The notes beneath the pieces were generated by a model that searched no databases, had not been told where the DNA came from, and saw nothing but the letters and a program-made list of their open reading frames with translations. A stretch of DNA of 64,000 nucleotides from JAAXGX01 sp965203565. Lineage in GTDB: Bacteria > Acidobacteriota > Vicinamibacteria > Vicinamibacterales > UBA8438. Positions 25,012 to 36,477 of this stretch are shown piece after piece; positions within the stretch are counted from its first letter, which is position 1, and the number at the start of each line of letters is the position of its first letter. A program made the translations under genes and the position numbers. The stretch covers positions 496,001 through 560,000 of the forward strand of contig OZ241896.1 in assembly GCA_965203565.1 (NCBI GenBank), read 5' to 3'.

Positions 25012-26403
25012 ATGCCTGAAAAAAAACCACATCTGCTCCTCGTAGAGGACGAGGCGGCGCTCCGGACGGCGACCGCCGAGCGTCTGGAGGAGCATGCGTA
25101 CCGCGTCACGCAGGCCGAGTCGGGCGAGGCGGCGCTCGAGCAGCTCTCCGGCTTCGCGTTCGACGCCGTGATCACCGACCTGCGCCTCCCGGGAATCGAC
25201 GGCACGCGGGTCATCGAGACGGCCGTCGAGCGGTATCCGAACATCGTCGGCATCGTCGTCACCGGTTACGGCACCGTCAAGGACGCGGTCGCCGCGATCA
25301 AGCGCGGCGCGAGCGACTTCATCACCAAGCCGTTCCAGTTCGACCACCTGCTGCACATCCTCGTCACGGCGCTCGAGCAGCGGCGCCTGCAGTCCGAGAA
25401 CGCCTACCTCCGGTCCCAGCTCGAAGAGCGGTACCGCTTCGAGGGGATCGTGGGCCGGAGCGCGCCGATGCAGAAGCTGTTCGCCGTCCTGGAAACGGTG
25501 GCCGGCACGGCCAGCACCATCCTGATCACCGGCGAGACCGGGACCGGGAAGGAGCTGGTCGCCAAGGCGATCCATCACAACAGCCCGCGGCGCCGCCAGC
25601 GCTTCGTGGCGCTCAACTGCGGCGCCGTGCCGGAAACGCTCCTCGAGGCCGAGCTGTTCGGCCACGTGCGCGGGGCGTTCACCGGCGCCGTGGCCAATCG
25701 CCAGGGCCGGCTGGAGCAGGCGCACAAGGGAACGTTCTTCCTGGACGAAGTGGGGACGATGAGCGCGAGCGTGCAGGCGAAGCTGCTCCGGACGCTGCAA
25801 GAACGCGAGTTCGAGCGCGTGGGCGACGCCCAGCCAGTGCGGGTCGACGTGCGGGTGATTGCGGCCACCAACTCCGACTTGGCGAAGATGGTCGCCGACG
25901 GGAGCTTCCGGCAGGACCTGTTCTACCGGCTGAACGTGATCCCGATCCATCTGCCGCCGTTGCGGGACCGCCGCGAGGACGTCCCGCTTCTCACGCAGAG
26001 TTTCCTGCAGAAGATCGGCCGCGCGCTCGCGCCGCCCCGGACCGAGGTCGTCTTCTCGCAGGACGCGATGCGGCTGATGATGGCGTTCGACTGGCCGGGC
26101 AACGTCCGGCAGCTCGAGAACGTGGTGGAGCGCGCGCTGGCGCTGACCCCCGGACGGCCGCAGATCGACGCGGACGACCTGCCGCCGGAGATCCGCGAGC
26201 CGGACGGCGGGCCGGGCGATGCGGACACCGCGCTGCCGGAGGGCGGCGTCGACCTGCGGCGCCGCCTCCGCGACGTCGAGCGCGAGATGATCCGCCGCGC
26301 GCTCGATCGCGCCGGCGGCAACAAGCACCAGGCGGCGCAACTGCTGGGCGTCAAGCGGACCACGCTGGTCGAGAAAGCCAAGCGCCTGGGCCTGCAGGCG
26401 TAG
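25012..26403 (+). CDS. Sigma-54-dependent response regulator, NtrC family
   Basis: A 463-residue regulator. A receiver domain (LLVEDEAALRTA, phospho-Asp in ITDLRLPGIDG) is followed by a sigma-54 interaction AAA+ module: Walker A GETGTGKE near residue 172, the sigma-54 contact loop GAFTGA near 221, and Walker B-like TFFLDEVG. A C-terminal HTH (GNKHQAAQLLGVKRTTLVEK) ends the protein. It should activate sigma-54 promoters after phosphorylation, plausibly by the hybrid kinase 1.6 kb away. The promoter at 24180-24195 is an obvious candidate target. The start is the ATG at 25012; the leader is divergent from the HTH gene. Confidence 0.93.
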   Translation: MPEKKPHLLLVEDEAALRTATAERLEEHAYRVTQAESGEAALEQLSGFAFDAVITDLRLPGIDGTRVIETAVERYPNIVGIVVTGYGTVKDAVAAIKRGASDFITKPFQFDHLLHILVTALEQRRLQSENAYLRSQLEERYRFEGIVGRSAPMQKLFAVLETVAGTASTILITGETGTGKELVAKAIHHNSPRRRQRFVALNCGAVPETLLEAELFGHVRGAFTGAVANRQGRLEQAHKGTFFLDEVGTMSASVQAKLLRTLQEREFERVGDAQPVRVDVRVIAATNSDLAKMVADGSFRQDLFYRLNVIPIHLPPLRDRREDVPLLTQSFLQKIGRALAPPRTEVVFSQDAMRLMMAFDWPGNVRQLENVVERALALTPGRPQIDADDLPPEIREPDGGPGDADTALPEGGVDLRRRLRDVEREMIRRALDRAGGNKHQAAQLLGVKRTTLVEKAKRLGLQA

Positions 26404-26406
26404 CAG

Positions 26407-26901
<495 letters not shown>

Positions 26902-26925
26902 CGGCGCCTTGCGGCTTCCGCGGGG

Positions 26926-27095
26926 GCCGCGCAGCCCGTGGTGGAATCACGCGTCGCGCCGAGAGCGGCGAGGCGACCGGCTGACAAGGCGTGAGGAGGG
27001 CGCATATTGGGCATACGCAACCGACGAACAACGCCGCCAGGCGGGATGCATCGCCGCTCGAATGCAGCGAGGATTTTCACCACGGGCTGCGCGGC
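26926..27095. repeat. MITE-like repeat, complete copy 2, with 18-bp terminal inverted repeats
   Basis: A 170-bp element bounded by perfect 18-bp inverted repeats GCCGCGCAGCCCGTGGTG (26926-26943) and its complement (27078-27095). No open frame of note. Its left 83 bp occur again at 20542-20624 and its right part, diverged, at about 38858-38930. It sits between the Nudix gene and tRNA-Ser. No clear target-site duplication was seen. Non-coding REP or MITE family is the likely nature. Confidence 0.75.
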
Positions 27096-27119
27096 AGTGG
27101 ATTGCGGAAGCCGGTTCGG

Positions 27120-27209
27120 TGGCGGAGGGACTGGGATTCGAACCCAGGAGCGAGTTTCCCCGCTAGCGGTTTTCAAGACCGCCGCCTTCGACCGCTCGGC
27201 CATCCCTCC
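27120..27209 (-). tRNA. tRNA-Ser (anticodon UGA)
   Basis: A class II tRNA. The 5' end GGAGGGA pairs with TCCCTCC at the 3' end, followed by G and an encoded CCA (27122-27120). The anticodon loop CTTGAAA gives TGA, reading serine UCA codons. The T arm GGTTCGAATCC is canonical, and the long variable arm (TAGCGGGGAAACTCGC) is typical of tRNA-Ser. It lies 15 bp downstream of serS on the same strand. Confidence 0.95.
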
Positions 27210-27224
27210 GTTCGACGCGCGTAT

Positions 27225-28517
27225 CTACCGCCCGGGCGGTTCGACGACTTCCTGGCCGCGCATGTACGGCCGCAACGCCTCGGGAACCGTCACCGAGCCG
27301 TCGCGCTGCTGGCAGTTCTCGAGAATCGCCACCAGCGCCCGGCCCACCGCGACGCCCGACCCGTTGAGCATGTGGACGTGCTCCGGCTTGCCCTGGCCGG
27401 CGCGCCGGAAGCGGGTCCCGGCGCGCCGCGCCTGGAACGCTTCCGTGTTGCTGCACGACGAGATCTCCCGGTATGCGCCGTAGCTGGGCAACCAGACCTC
27501 GATGTCGTACGTCTTGGCCGAGGCGAACCCCATGTCGCCGGCGCAGAGCAGCATCGTGCGGTACGGCAGTCCGAGACGCTTCAGCACCTCCTCGGCGTGG
27601 AGGGTGAGCCGTTCGTGCACGTCCCACGACGTCTCGGGCGCCGCGTACGCCACCAGCTCGACCTTGTCGAACTGATGTTGCCGGATCAGACCCCGCACGT
27701 CCTTGCCGTACGACCCGGCTTCGCTCCGGAAGCAGGGCGTGTAGGCGACGTACCACGCCGGCAGGTCCCGCCCGTCGAGGATCTCGCCGCGATGCAGGTT
27801 GCAGAGCGGGACCTCCGCCGTCGGGATCAGATACAGGTCCCAGTCCCCGGCGATCCGGAACAGGTCGTCCTCGAACTTCGGCAGGTTGCCGGCGCCGGTC
27901 AGGGCCGCGGCGTTGGCCAGCAGCGGCGGCTGGACCTCGGTGTAGCCGTGCTCGCCGGCGTGGAGATCGAGCATGAAGTTGACGAGCGCGCGCGCGAGCC
28001 GCGCGCCGGCGCCGGTCAGCACCGAGAACCGCGCGCGGGCCAGCCGGGTGGCGCGCTCGAAGTCGAGAACGCCCAGCGCCGGTCCGATCTCCCAGTGCGG
28101 CCGCGGCTCGAAGTCGAAACGGGGCGGGTCGCCGTGCGCCCGAACCTCGACGTTGTCCGCCGCCGATTCGCCGGCCGGGACGCTCTCGTGCGGAAGGTTG
28201 GGCAGCTTGAGCGCCCACGTGCTCCGCTCGGCCTCCACCGATTCGAGCCGGGCCTGCTGCGCCTTGATGGTGGCCGCGTGCTCCTGGCCGGCCTGCATCA
28301 GCGCGTCCACGGCCTCGCCCGTCCGCTTCGCCCTGGCGATCCGTTCGCCGACCTCCTTGCGGGCGTGCCGGGCCGCCTCCAGGACCGGCAGGATGCCGCG
28401 CCGCTCGGCGTCGAGTCGGGCCAGCCGGTCGAGATCGCCGCCTGAACCGTCGCTGCGCGCGGCGAGACGGCCGCGGATTTCGTCGAGCCGGTTGCGGAGC
28501 AGGGAAGGATCGAGCAT
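27225..28517 (-). CDS. serS: Seryl-tRNA synthetase
   Basis: A 430-residue class II synthetase that charges tRNA-Ser. The N-terminal 110 residues form the antiparallel coiled-coil arm that grips the tRNA long variable arm. The catalytic domain shows motif 2 (TPCFRSEAGSYGKDVRG, then IRQHQFDKVE) and motif 3 (NGSGVAVGRALVAILE). The ATG at 28517 (MLDPSLLRN) is the usual SerRS start; an upstream in-frame ATG adds only a basic extension. One of its substrates, tRNA-Ser(UGA), is encoded immediately downstream and may be co-transcribed. Divergent from galU. Confidence 0.95.
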   Translation of the reverse strand: MLDPSLLRNRLDEIRGRLAARSDGSGGDLDRLARLDAERRGILPVLEAARHARKEVGERIARAKRTGEAVDALMQAGQEHAATIKAQQARLESVEAERSTWALKLPNLPHESVPAGESAADNVEVRAHGDPPRFDFEPRPHWEIGPALGVLDFERATRLARARFSVLTGAGARLARALVNFMLDLHAGEHGYTEVQPPLLANAAALTGAGNLPKFEDDLFRIAGDWDLYLIPTAEVPLCNLHRGEILDGRDLPAWYVAYTPCFRSEAGSYGKDVRGLIRQHQFDKVELVAYAAPETSWDVHERLTLHAEEVLKRLGLPYRTMLLCAGDMGFASAKTYDIEVWLPSYGAYREISSCSNTEAFQARRAGTRFRRAGQGKPEHVHMLNGSGVAVGRALVAILENCQQRDGSVTVPEALRPYMRGQEVVEPPGR

Positions 28518-28567
28518 GTCGTCGCGGCGCCGCGCGCGCTTCATTCTATAGGGAGCCTTGCAGTACG

Positions 28568-29446
28568 ATGACGTCGCAGATGGCGTCGCGCGTCCGTACG
28601 GTCGTCTTTCCGGCCGCCGGTCTCGGCACCCGCATCCTGCCGGCCACGAAGGCGTTTCCCAAGGAGCTCCTGCCGCTGGTCGACCGCCCGATCATCCAGT
28701 ACGGCGTCGAGGAGGCGGCCGCCGCCGGCATGCGCCGCGTGGTGCTGGTCACGAGTCCCGGCAACGCGATGACGAGCGCGCACTTCGCGCCGAACCCGGC
28801 CCTCGAGGCGGTGCTGGAGCGGCGCGGCAAGACCGAGAGCCTCGCCGTCGTGCGCGCCCTGTCGGCCCTGGCCGAGGTGGCCACGGTCCACCAGGAGCAG
28901 CCGCTCGGCCTGGGTCATGCGGTCCTGACGGCCCGGGAGGCGGTCGGCGACGAACCGTTCGCGGTGGCGCTGCCGGACGACGTGATCGACGCCGACCCGC
29001 CGGCGCTGCGCCGGATGGCCGATCTGTTCGCCGAGGTCGGCGGGCCGATCCTGCTCGTCGAACGGGTCCCGCGCGAGACGGTCGGCCGGTACGGCATCAT
29101 CGACGCGGTCCCCGTCGGAGGCGGCGTCCACGAGGTGCGGGATCTGATCGAGAAACCGGACCCGGCGGCGGCGCCGTCCAACCTGGCGATCGTCGGCCGG
29201 TACCTGCTGACCCCCGACGTCTTTCCGGCGCTGGAGCGGACCGGCGCCGGCGCCGGGGGCGAGATCCAGTTGACCGACGGCCTGCGGAGTCTCCTGGCCG
29301 AGCGTCCGCTCCATGCCTGCGAGCTGACCGGGACGCGCCACGACGCCGGCTCGACGATCGGGTTCCTGGAAGCGTCCGTCTACTACGCGCTCAAGCGCCC
29401 GGATTTGGCCCCGGCGCTGCGCGCCTGCCTGCGCGAGTTGGGGTAA
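28568..29446 (+). CDS. galU: UTP--glucose-1-phosphate uridylyltransferase
   Basis: A 292-residue nucleotidyltransferase that makes UDP-glucose for polysaccharides and glycolipids. The nucleotide-binding signature is FPAAGLGTRILPATK followed by FPKELLPLVDRP; LGLGHAVL and EIQLTDGLRSL are further GalU motifs. Two ATG starts are possible (28568 and 28580). It is divergent from serS with a 50-bp intergenic region and converges on the FmdB gene. Length is normal for the family. Confidence 0.93.
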   Translation: MTSQMASRVRTVVFPAAGLGTRILPATKAFPKELLPLVDRPIIQYGVEEAAAAGMRRVVLVTSPGNAMTSAHFAPNPALEAVLERRGKTESLAVVRALSALAEVATVHQEQPLGLGHAVLTAREAVGDEPFAVALPDDVIDADPPALRRMADLFAEVGGPILLVERVPRETVGRYGIIDAVPVGGGVHEVRDLIEKPDPAAAPSNLAIVGRYLLTPDVFPALERTGAGAGGEIQLTDGLRSLLAERPLHACELTGTRHDAGSTIGFLEASVYYALKRPDLAPALRACLRELG

Positions 29447-29468
29447 CAGCCCGCGCGCCCGGCCCGGT

Positions 29469-29819
29469 TCAGTCGGAGGCGGCGGCGGGGGACGGGGTGG
29501 AGGCCGTCTTGGAGCCGGCCTCCGGCGACGAGCCAGTCTTCGACGAGTCGGTCTTCTTCGACTCCTTCTTCGGGGCATCGGCGGCGTCCGAGCCGGACTT
29601 GCCCTCCCCGGACGCAGGCTGCGCGTCGCTCGAATCGGACTTGCGCGCGTAGTCGGTGACGTACCACCCGGTTCCCTTGAACTGGATGGCGGGCGACGAA
29701 AGGAGCTTCCGGACGCGGCCGGCGCAGGACGGGCAGTTGCGGACCGGATCGTCGGAGAACTTCCGGATCAGCTCGAACCGATGCCCGCAGTCGTCACACT
29801 GATATTCGTAGAGCGGCAT
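29469..29819 (-). CDS. FmdB-family zinc-ribbon protein
   Basis: A 116-residue protein. MPLYEYQCDDCGHRFE and NCPSCAGRVRKL form a four-cysteine zinc ribbon typical of the FmdB/CxxC_CxxC_SSSS family. This domain is followed by IQFKGTGWYVTDYARK, the second conserved part of the family. The last 50 residues are a low-complexity Ser/Lys/Ala tail, probably disordered. The function of the family is uncertain; it has been called regulatory. Next gene upstream on the same strand is the DUF885 gene. Confidence 0.88.
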   Translation of the reverse strand: MPLYEYQCDDCGHRFELIRKFSDDPVRNCPSCAGRVRKLLSSPAIQFKGTGWYVTDYARKSDSSDAQPASGEGKSGSDAADAPKKESKKTDSSKTGSSPEAGSKTASTPSPAAASD

Positions 29820-29876
29820 GACGCCCGACTCAACATCGTAGCCGGACCGCCCGGAGCCGTCAATTCCGGCGCGCGC

Positions 29877-31541
29877 TCATTCCAGGAGCGCGCCGCCCGC
29901 GCCCAGCATGAGCTGGCGGTGCATCCAGAACGGCGCGGCGCCCTGACCCAGCAGCCGGTCGTGGAACGACCGCAGCGAGAACCCGTTTCCGGCCGCTTCG
30001 CAGTCGGCGCGGAGCTTGAGGAGCATCTGCTTGCCCAGCGCGTACAGCACGTAGCCCGGGTCGAAGGTGCCGCGCTCCGCTTCGCGCCGCGCGCTGCCTT
30101 CCTCGAGGAACGCCTCGTCGCGGAAGAACCGCACCCCCTGCTCCACCGACAGATCCTCGGTGTGGAGGCGGATTCCCACGATGGTCCGGGCCAGACGCAC
30201 CAGCGCTTCCGCAAGCTGCCCCAGCTCGACCTCGGCGTTCCCCCGCTCGAACCCCTCGTCGAGCATCATCTGCTCGCAGTAATGCGCCCACCCTTCCACC
30301 AGCGACGCCGGGGTGAAGAAGAGCGACTTCCGGAGGGGCGATTCGACCCGGCGCAGATGCTCGAAATAGAGGAAGTGGCCCGGAAACGTTTCGTGGATTG
30401 AAATCGACCAGAGCGCGGCGAAGCTGAGGTCGCGGAGGTGATCCTCCTGCCGCTCGGCGGGCCACGCCGGGTCGGCCGGGGTGACGTAGTAGTATGCGGG
30501 CATCGCCTTCGCCTCGAACGGTCCGGGCGTCAGAAGGCTGGCGAACGTCCGTCGATGGAACTCCGGCGTCGGCGCCACCACGAGCCGGTCGTGGTCCGGC
30601 GCCGAGACGATCCGCTTCCGCCGGATGAATTTCAGCAAGGTCTCGAGGTGGCCCTCGACGACGCCCAGCAGGCCGTCGGCGCTCGGGTGGCGCGTCTTGA
30701 CGACGCGCCACGCCTCCATCCAGTCGCGGTTCAGGCCGGACGCGACCTCCCTGAACCGCTCCTGCGTCGCGCGGAGCTCGCGCTGCGCGATTCGGAGCAA
30801 CCGGTCCGCCGGCGCGTCGATCCCTTCCTCGAGGCGCAGCTTCCGGGCGAACCGGTCCGGACCGAGCCGGAACGAGGCTCGGCTGCGCGGCGCGACGGTG
30901 TCGCGCAGGTAGGCGACGTACTCCTTCAGGGCATCGACGGCCACCGTGGAGGCGTCGGCCAGATCCCCCAGCAGGTGCATGTCGTCGAGATCGCGGAACG
31001 CCTTCGGGAGATCGCGCTCGACGAACGTCAGGACGCCGCCGAACGCCTCGATGCCGACGCGGGTGAAGAGGCCCGGAGGATCGGTGACGTTCCGCCGGGC
31101 GGCGTCGAGGAGCCGCGGCGCCTGCCGCAGCTTCGAGACCACTCGGCGGGCCCGGTCCGCCACGGGCGCATAGTCGAACAGCACCTGTCCGGCGAGGCTG
31201 TCCGCCATCGTCTCCGCATAGTGCAACGGACTGCGTTGCCAGACGCGGACGTCCTCCAGTGCGAACAGGCGGGCCTGAATGCTGTCGGCCAGCATGCGGC
31301 GATCGAGCTTCTCCTCGCCGGCCAGGCTCGACGCCTTGATGCCGTCGAGGCGCCTGGCCCACCCGCCGAGCTCGCGAACCTGCGTCTCGATGCCGGTCCG
31401 GCTGAAATCCTCCAGCAGGTCGTCGTGCAGATGGACGCCGTCGGCGGCCGCCGCGGTCGGCGCCGCTTCATGCAGGTACGTCAGGTACTCGTCGACGAAA
31501 TGGGACAACGGTTCGGCGGAATGCGCTGGCGAACGTTCCAT
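29877..31541 (-). CDS. DUF885-family metallohydrolase
   Basis: A 554-residue protein of the DUF885 family, which are helical zinc-peptidase-like proteins. The family signature HETFPGHFLYFEHLR supplies an HExxxGH metal site, and SLVEGWAHYCEQMM supplies the matching glutamate/histidine helix. No signal peptide is visible from the ATG at 31541, unlike many relatives. Upstream in-frame sequence extends far but lies opposite rsmI and is not coding. Substrate unknown. Confidence 0.88.
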   Translation of the reverse strand: MERSPAHSAEPLSHFVDEYLTYLHEAAPTAAAADGVHLHDDLLEDFSRTGIETQVRELGGWARRLDGIKASSLAGEEKLDRRMLADSIQARLFALEDVRVWQRSPLHYAETMADSLAGQVLFDYAPVADRARRVVSKLRQAPRLLDAARRNVTDPPGLFTRVGIEAFGGVLTFVERDLPKAFRDLDDMHLLGDLADASTVAVDALKEYVAYLRDTVAPRSRASFRLGPDRFARKLRLEEGIDAPADRLLRIAQRELRATQERFREVASGLNRDWMEAWRVVKTRHPSADGLLGVVEGHLETLLKFIRRKRIVSAPDHDRLVVAPTPEFHRRTFASLLTPGPFEAKAMPAYYYVTPADPAWPAERQEDHLRDLSFAALWSISIHETFPGHFLYFEHLRRVESPLRKSLFFTPASLVEGWAHYCEQMMLDEGFERGNAEVELGQLAEALVRLARTIVGIRLHTEDLSVEQGVRFFRDEAFLEEGSARREAERGTFDPGYVLYALGKQMLLKLRADCEAAGNGFSLRSFHDRLLGQGAAPFWMHRQLMLGAGGALLE

Positions 31542-31631
31542 GGTCCATCCTGACGGCAGGGCTGCCGGTGGGCCGGGCTGCCTGGGGAATGGTACAATAC
31601 CGGCGCTCCCGGACTCTCGCCTCCCCGGCCC

Positions 31632-32555
31632 GTGGCACGACCTTCCCGCCGATCGGCCGCTCCGCCGCCCGCGCCGGGCCCTCGACCCGCCGCCGGCGCC
31701 CTCCACCTGGTCTCCACCCCGATCGGCAACCTGGAGGACGTCACGCTGCGCGCGCTGCGGATCCTCCGCGAGGCGGACCTCATCGCGGCCGAGGACACGC
31801 GGCGCACCGCCCGGCTGCTGAACCATTACGGCATCGACACCGCGACGACCAGCTTCCACGAGCACAACGAGCACAGGAAGACGGCGCGTATCCTGCAACG
31901 GCTGGCCGGCGGCGATTCGGTGGCGCTGGTCGCCGACGCGGGCACGCCGCTGCTGTCCGATCCGGGTGCGCGCCTCGTGCGCGACGCTCTCGACGGCGGC
32001 TTCAAGGTGCATCCGGCGCCGGGGCCGAGCGCCGTGCTCGGCGGCCTGGTCATGTCGGGCCTCGGCGGCGGCCCGTTCACGTTCGCCGGATTCCCTCCGA
32101 ATAGGTCTAAAGCAAGAAAAGAGTGGATCAGTCGGCTGGCGGTCGAGCCCCGGCCGGTCGTCATCTTCGAGTCACCGCATCGCGTCAAGGCTGCGCTGAC
32201 CGACATGGCGACCGCCCTCGGCAACCGGAAGATTGCGGTATGCCGCGAGATGACCAAGATGCACGAAGAATTGATCAATGGACAGATAAAAAGTGTCATT
32301 GAGCAGATCGTCGAGCCGCGCGGCGAGTACACGATCGTCGTCGCCCCCCCGGAAAAGGCTCCGGGTGACGGCGCCGGCGCGGCGTCCAGCGAGACGAGCG
32401 ACCGGCTATGGAACTATTTCTGTAAATTGACAGATAAAATGGGATGCGATCGCCGCCTGGCCATCCGGATCCTCGCCGACCGGTACGGCGTGCCGCGCAG
32501 TACGGTCTACTCCATCGTCCGCGAACGAAATAAATTTATGTCTGACAACAGATAA
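31632..32555 (+). CDS. rsmI: 16S rRNA (cytidine1402-2'-O)-methyltransferase
   Basis: A 307-residue SAM-dependent enzyme that 2'-O-methylates C1402 of 16S rRNA. STPIGNLEDVTLRALR, AEDTRRTARLLNHYGI and ADAGTPLLSDPG are RsmI signatures. The start is a GTG at 32 positions into a Pro/Ala-rich leader (31632). The C-terminal 60 residues are unusually AT-rich for this genome and end with a helix-turn-helix-like VPRSTVYSIVRERNKF. Divergent from the DUF885 gene, leaving a 90-bp intergenic region. Confidence 0.92.
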   Translation: MARPSRRSAAPPPAPGPRPAAGALHLVSTPIGNLEDVTLRALRILREADLIAAEDTRRTARLLNHYGIDTATTSFHEHNEHRKTARILQRLAGGDSVALVADAGTPLLSDPGARLVRDALDGGFKVHPAPGPSAVLGGLVMSGLGGGPFTFAGFPPNRSKARKEWISRLAVEPRPVVIFESPHRVKAALTDMATALGNRKIAVCREMTKMHEELINGQIKSVIEQIVEPRGEYTIVVAPPEKAPGDGAGAASSETSDRLWNYFCKLTDKMGCDRRLAIRILADRYGVPRSTVYSIVRERNKFMSDNR

Positions 32556-32621
32556 CCTCGCAGCGCCCGCATCTTGACCGCCTTCCGGTATTCTGCTAGT
32601 TTATGTTGCTCTTTGCAGCCC

Positions 32622-33215
32622 ATGGGGCAGAAGCAGCCAGCCAAGGGAAAATCCGCAAAGTCGCCCAGGCGCGCCGGCGTGAAAGCGGCCCCTCGCCGCC
32701 GGGCATCGACGAAGCAGAAGACTTCACCCCCTGCCGGAACGGACACGTTCCGGCAGGCCGTCGCGCGTTACGAAGAAGCCCTCGAAGCGCTGCAGCAACG
32801 ACGGTTCCAGCTGGCGTCGGAGCTTTTCCAGGGGATCATCGACGACTTCCCCGAGGAGCGCGATTTTCACGAACGGAGCCGCCGCTACCTGCAGGTCTGC
32901 GCGCGGGCGCTGCTGGAGCCGCCCGCGCCGGCGACGTTCGAGGAGCGGATCTACGCCGCCACGCTCGCGATCAACGCCGGGTCGCACGACGAGGCCGTTC
33001 GGCACCTCGACGCGGCCGCGGGTGAAAACCCGGACAACGATCACGTGCACTACATGCTGGCCATCGCCCGGGCCGACGGCGGCGCCGCGCAGGCGGCGGC
33101 CGGCCACCTTCTGCGCGCTCTGGAGCTGAATCCGGACAACCGGCGCCTTGCCCGCCACGAGCCGAGTTTCAAGCAGCTCCGGGACGACGAAGCCGTCCGG
33201 GACGCGATCGGGTGA
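32622..33215 (+). CDS. Tetratricopeptide-type protein upstream of glmU
   Basis: A 197-residue protein. The first 45 residues are Lys/Arg-rich and probably disordered (KGKSAKSPRRAGVKAAPRRR). Three or so TPR-like helical pairs follow, for example YEEALEALQQRRFQLASELF, LAINAGSHDEAVRHLDAAAG and GHLLRALELNPDNRRLARHE. It is likely a protein-interaction scaffold. The ATG at 32622 is preferred over 32574 because residues before it (Cys-rich) do not look coding. Its stop overlaps the GTG of glmU (GTGA). Confidence 0.75.
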   Translation: MGQKQPAKGKSAKSPRRAGVKAAPRRRASTKQKTSPPAGTDTFRQAVARYEEALEALQQRRFQLASELFQGIIDDFPEERDFHERSRRYLQVCARALLEPPAPATFEERIYAATLAINAGSHDEAVRHLDAAAGENPDNDHVHYMLAIARADGGAAQAAAGHLLRALELNPDNRRLARHEPSFKQLRDDEAVRDAIG

Positions 33216-34632
33216 ATCCACAGGCCGCGTCCGACGGTCTCACCGCTCCGGCGCCGGCCGCGGGCGCCCGCCACGTCATCGTGCTGGCGGCCGGCAAGGG
33301 CGTCCGGATGGCGTCCGGCAGGCCCAAGGTGCTGCACCGGCTGGCCGGCCGGCCGCTGATAAGCCACGTGCTGCAGGCGGCGGCGGCGCTGTCGCCGGCC
33401 ACGACGACCGTGGTCGTCGGCCACCAGGCTGACCTGGTCGAGCGAACGGTGGGCGCCGGGCCTCGGTTCGTCCGGCAGGAGCCGCAACTCGGCACCGCCC
33501 ATGCGCTGCTGCAGGCCGAGCCGCTGCTGGCCGGCGTCGAGGGCAGCTTGATCGTGCTCTCCGGCGACGTCCCGCGCATCCGGCCGGCCACCTTGCGCCG
33601 GCTCGCGGACGCTCACGACGCCGCGCGCGCCGCCGCGACGGTGCTGACCGCGGAGATCCCGCGCCCCTACGGCTACGGGCGGGTGGTCCGGCGGCGCGGG
33701 CGGCTGGCCGGCATCGTGGAAGAGACGGACGCGACGCCGGCCCAGCGGGCCATCCGGGAGGTCAACAGCGGGGTCTACGTGTTCGACTTGGCGCGGCTGT
33801 TCGAGACGCTGCATCGGATCCTGGAGGCCGGCCCCCGGCGGGAGCGGTACCTGCCGGACGTGCTGGCGCTCCATCAGCGGCGCGGCTTCACGGTCGAGAC
33901 GGTGGCCGCCGGCGACCCGCACGAGATCCGGGGCGTCAACAGCCAGACCGAGCTGGCGGAAGTGGGCAGGATGATGAGACAGAGCAGGAACGAGGAGCTG
34001 ATGGCCGCGGGCGTGACGCTCGAAGACCCCGCGACGACCTACGTCGACGCCGACGTCGTGGTGGGGCGGGACACCGTGATCCACCCGGGGGTGATGCTGG
34101 AAGGCTCCACCACCGTCGGCGAACGGTGCGAGCTGCACGGCGGCGTCCGGATCGTCAACTCGACGGTCGGCGACGACGTCGTCGTCAACAACTTCTGCGT
34201 GATCACCGATTCGGCGGTCGAATCGGACGCCCGGGTCGGCCCGTTCGCCCACCTGCGGCCCGGGACGGTCGTGCGCAAGGCGGCCCGGGTCGGCAACTTC
34301 GTCGAGGTCAAGAAGGCCACGCTGGGCCCCGGGTCGAAGGTGAACCACCTCAGCTACGTCGGCGACGCCGCGATCGGCGAAGCGGTGAACGTCGGCGCCG
34401 GCACGATCACCTGCAACTACGACGGCCGGACGAAGCACGAGACGACGGTCGAGGACGGCGCGTTCATCGGCAGCGGCACGCAGCTCGTCGCGCCGGTGAC
34501 GGTCGGGCGCGGCGCCTACGTGGCGGCCGGGTCGTGCGTCACCGACGACGTCCCGGCGGGCGCGCTGACCGTCGCCCGCGGACGCCAGGAGAACAAGGCG
34601 GGGTGGGCCGACCGGAAAGGACGGCGGGAGTA

Positions 34633-34633
<1 letters not shown>
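33212..34633 (+). CDS. glmU: Bifunctional N-acetylglucosamine-1-phosphate uridyltransferase/glucosamine-1-phosphate acetyltransferase
   Basis: A 473-residue enzyme making UDP-GlcNAc for peptidoglycan and LPS. The N-terminal pyrophosphorylase has LAAGKGVRMASGRPKVLHRL and EPQLGTAHALLQAEP. The C-terminal part is a left-handed beta helix of hexapeptide repeats ending ARVGNFVEVKKATLG, NVGAGTITCNYDGRTKHET and GSGTQLVAPVTVG, as in full-length GlmU. The start is the GTG at 33212. The TAG stop shares its last base with the GTG of glmS, so glmU and glmS are tightly coupled. Confidence 0.95.

Positions 34634-36477
<1,844 letters not shown>

Noticed and set aside
32281..32439. The 11-mer GACAGATAAAA occurring twice within rsmI (32281 and 32429)
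   Set aside because: The two are in different reading frames of an ordinary coding region; most likely chance in an AT-richer part of the gene.
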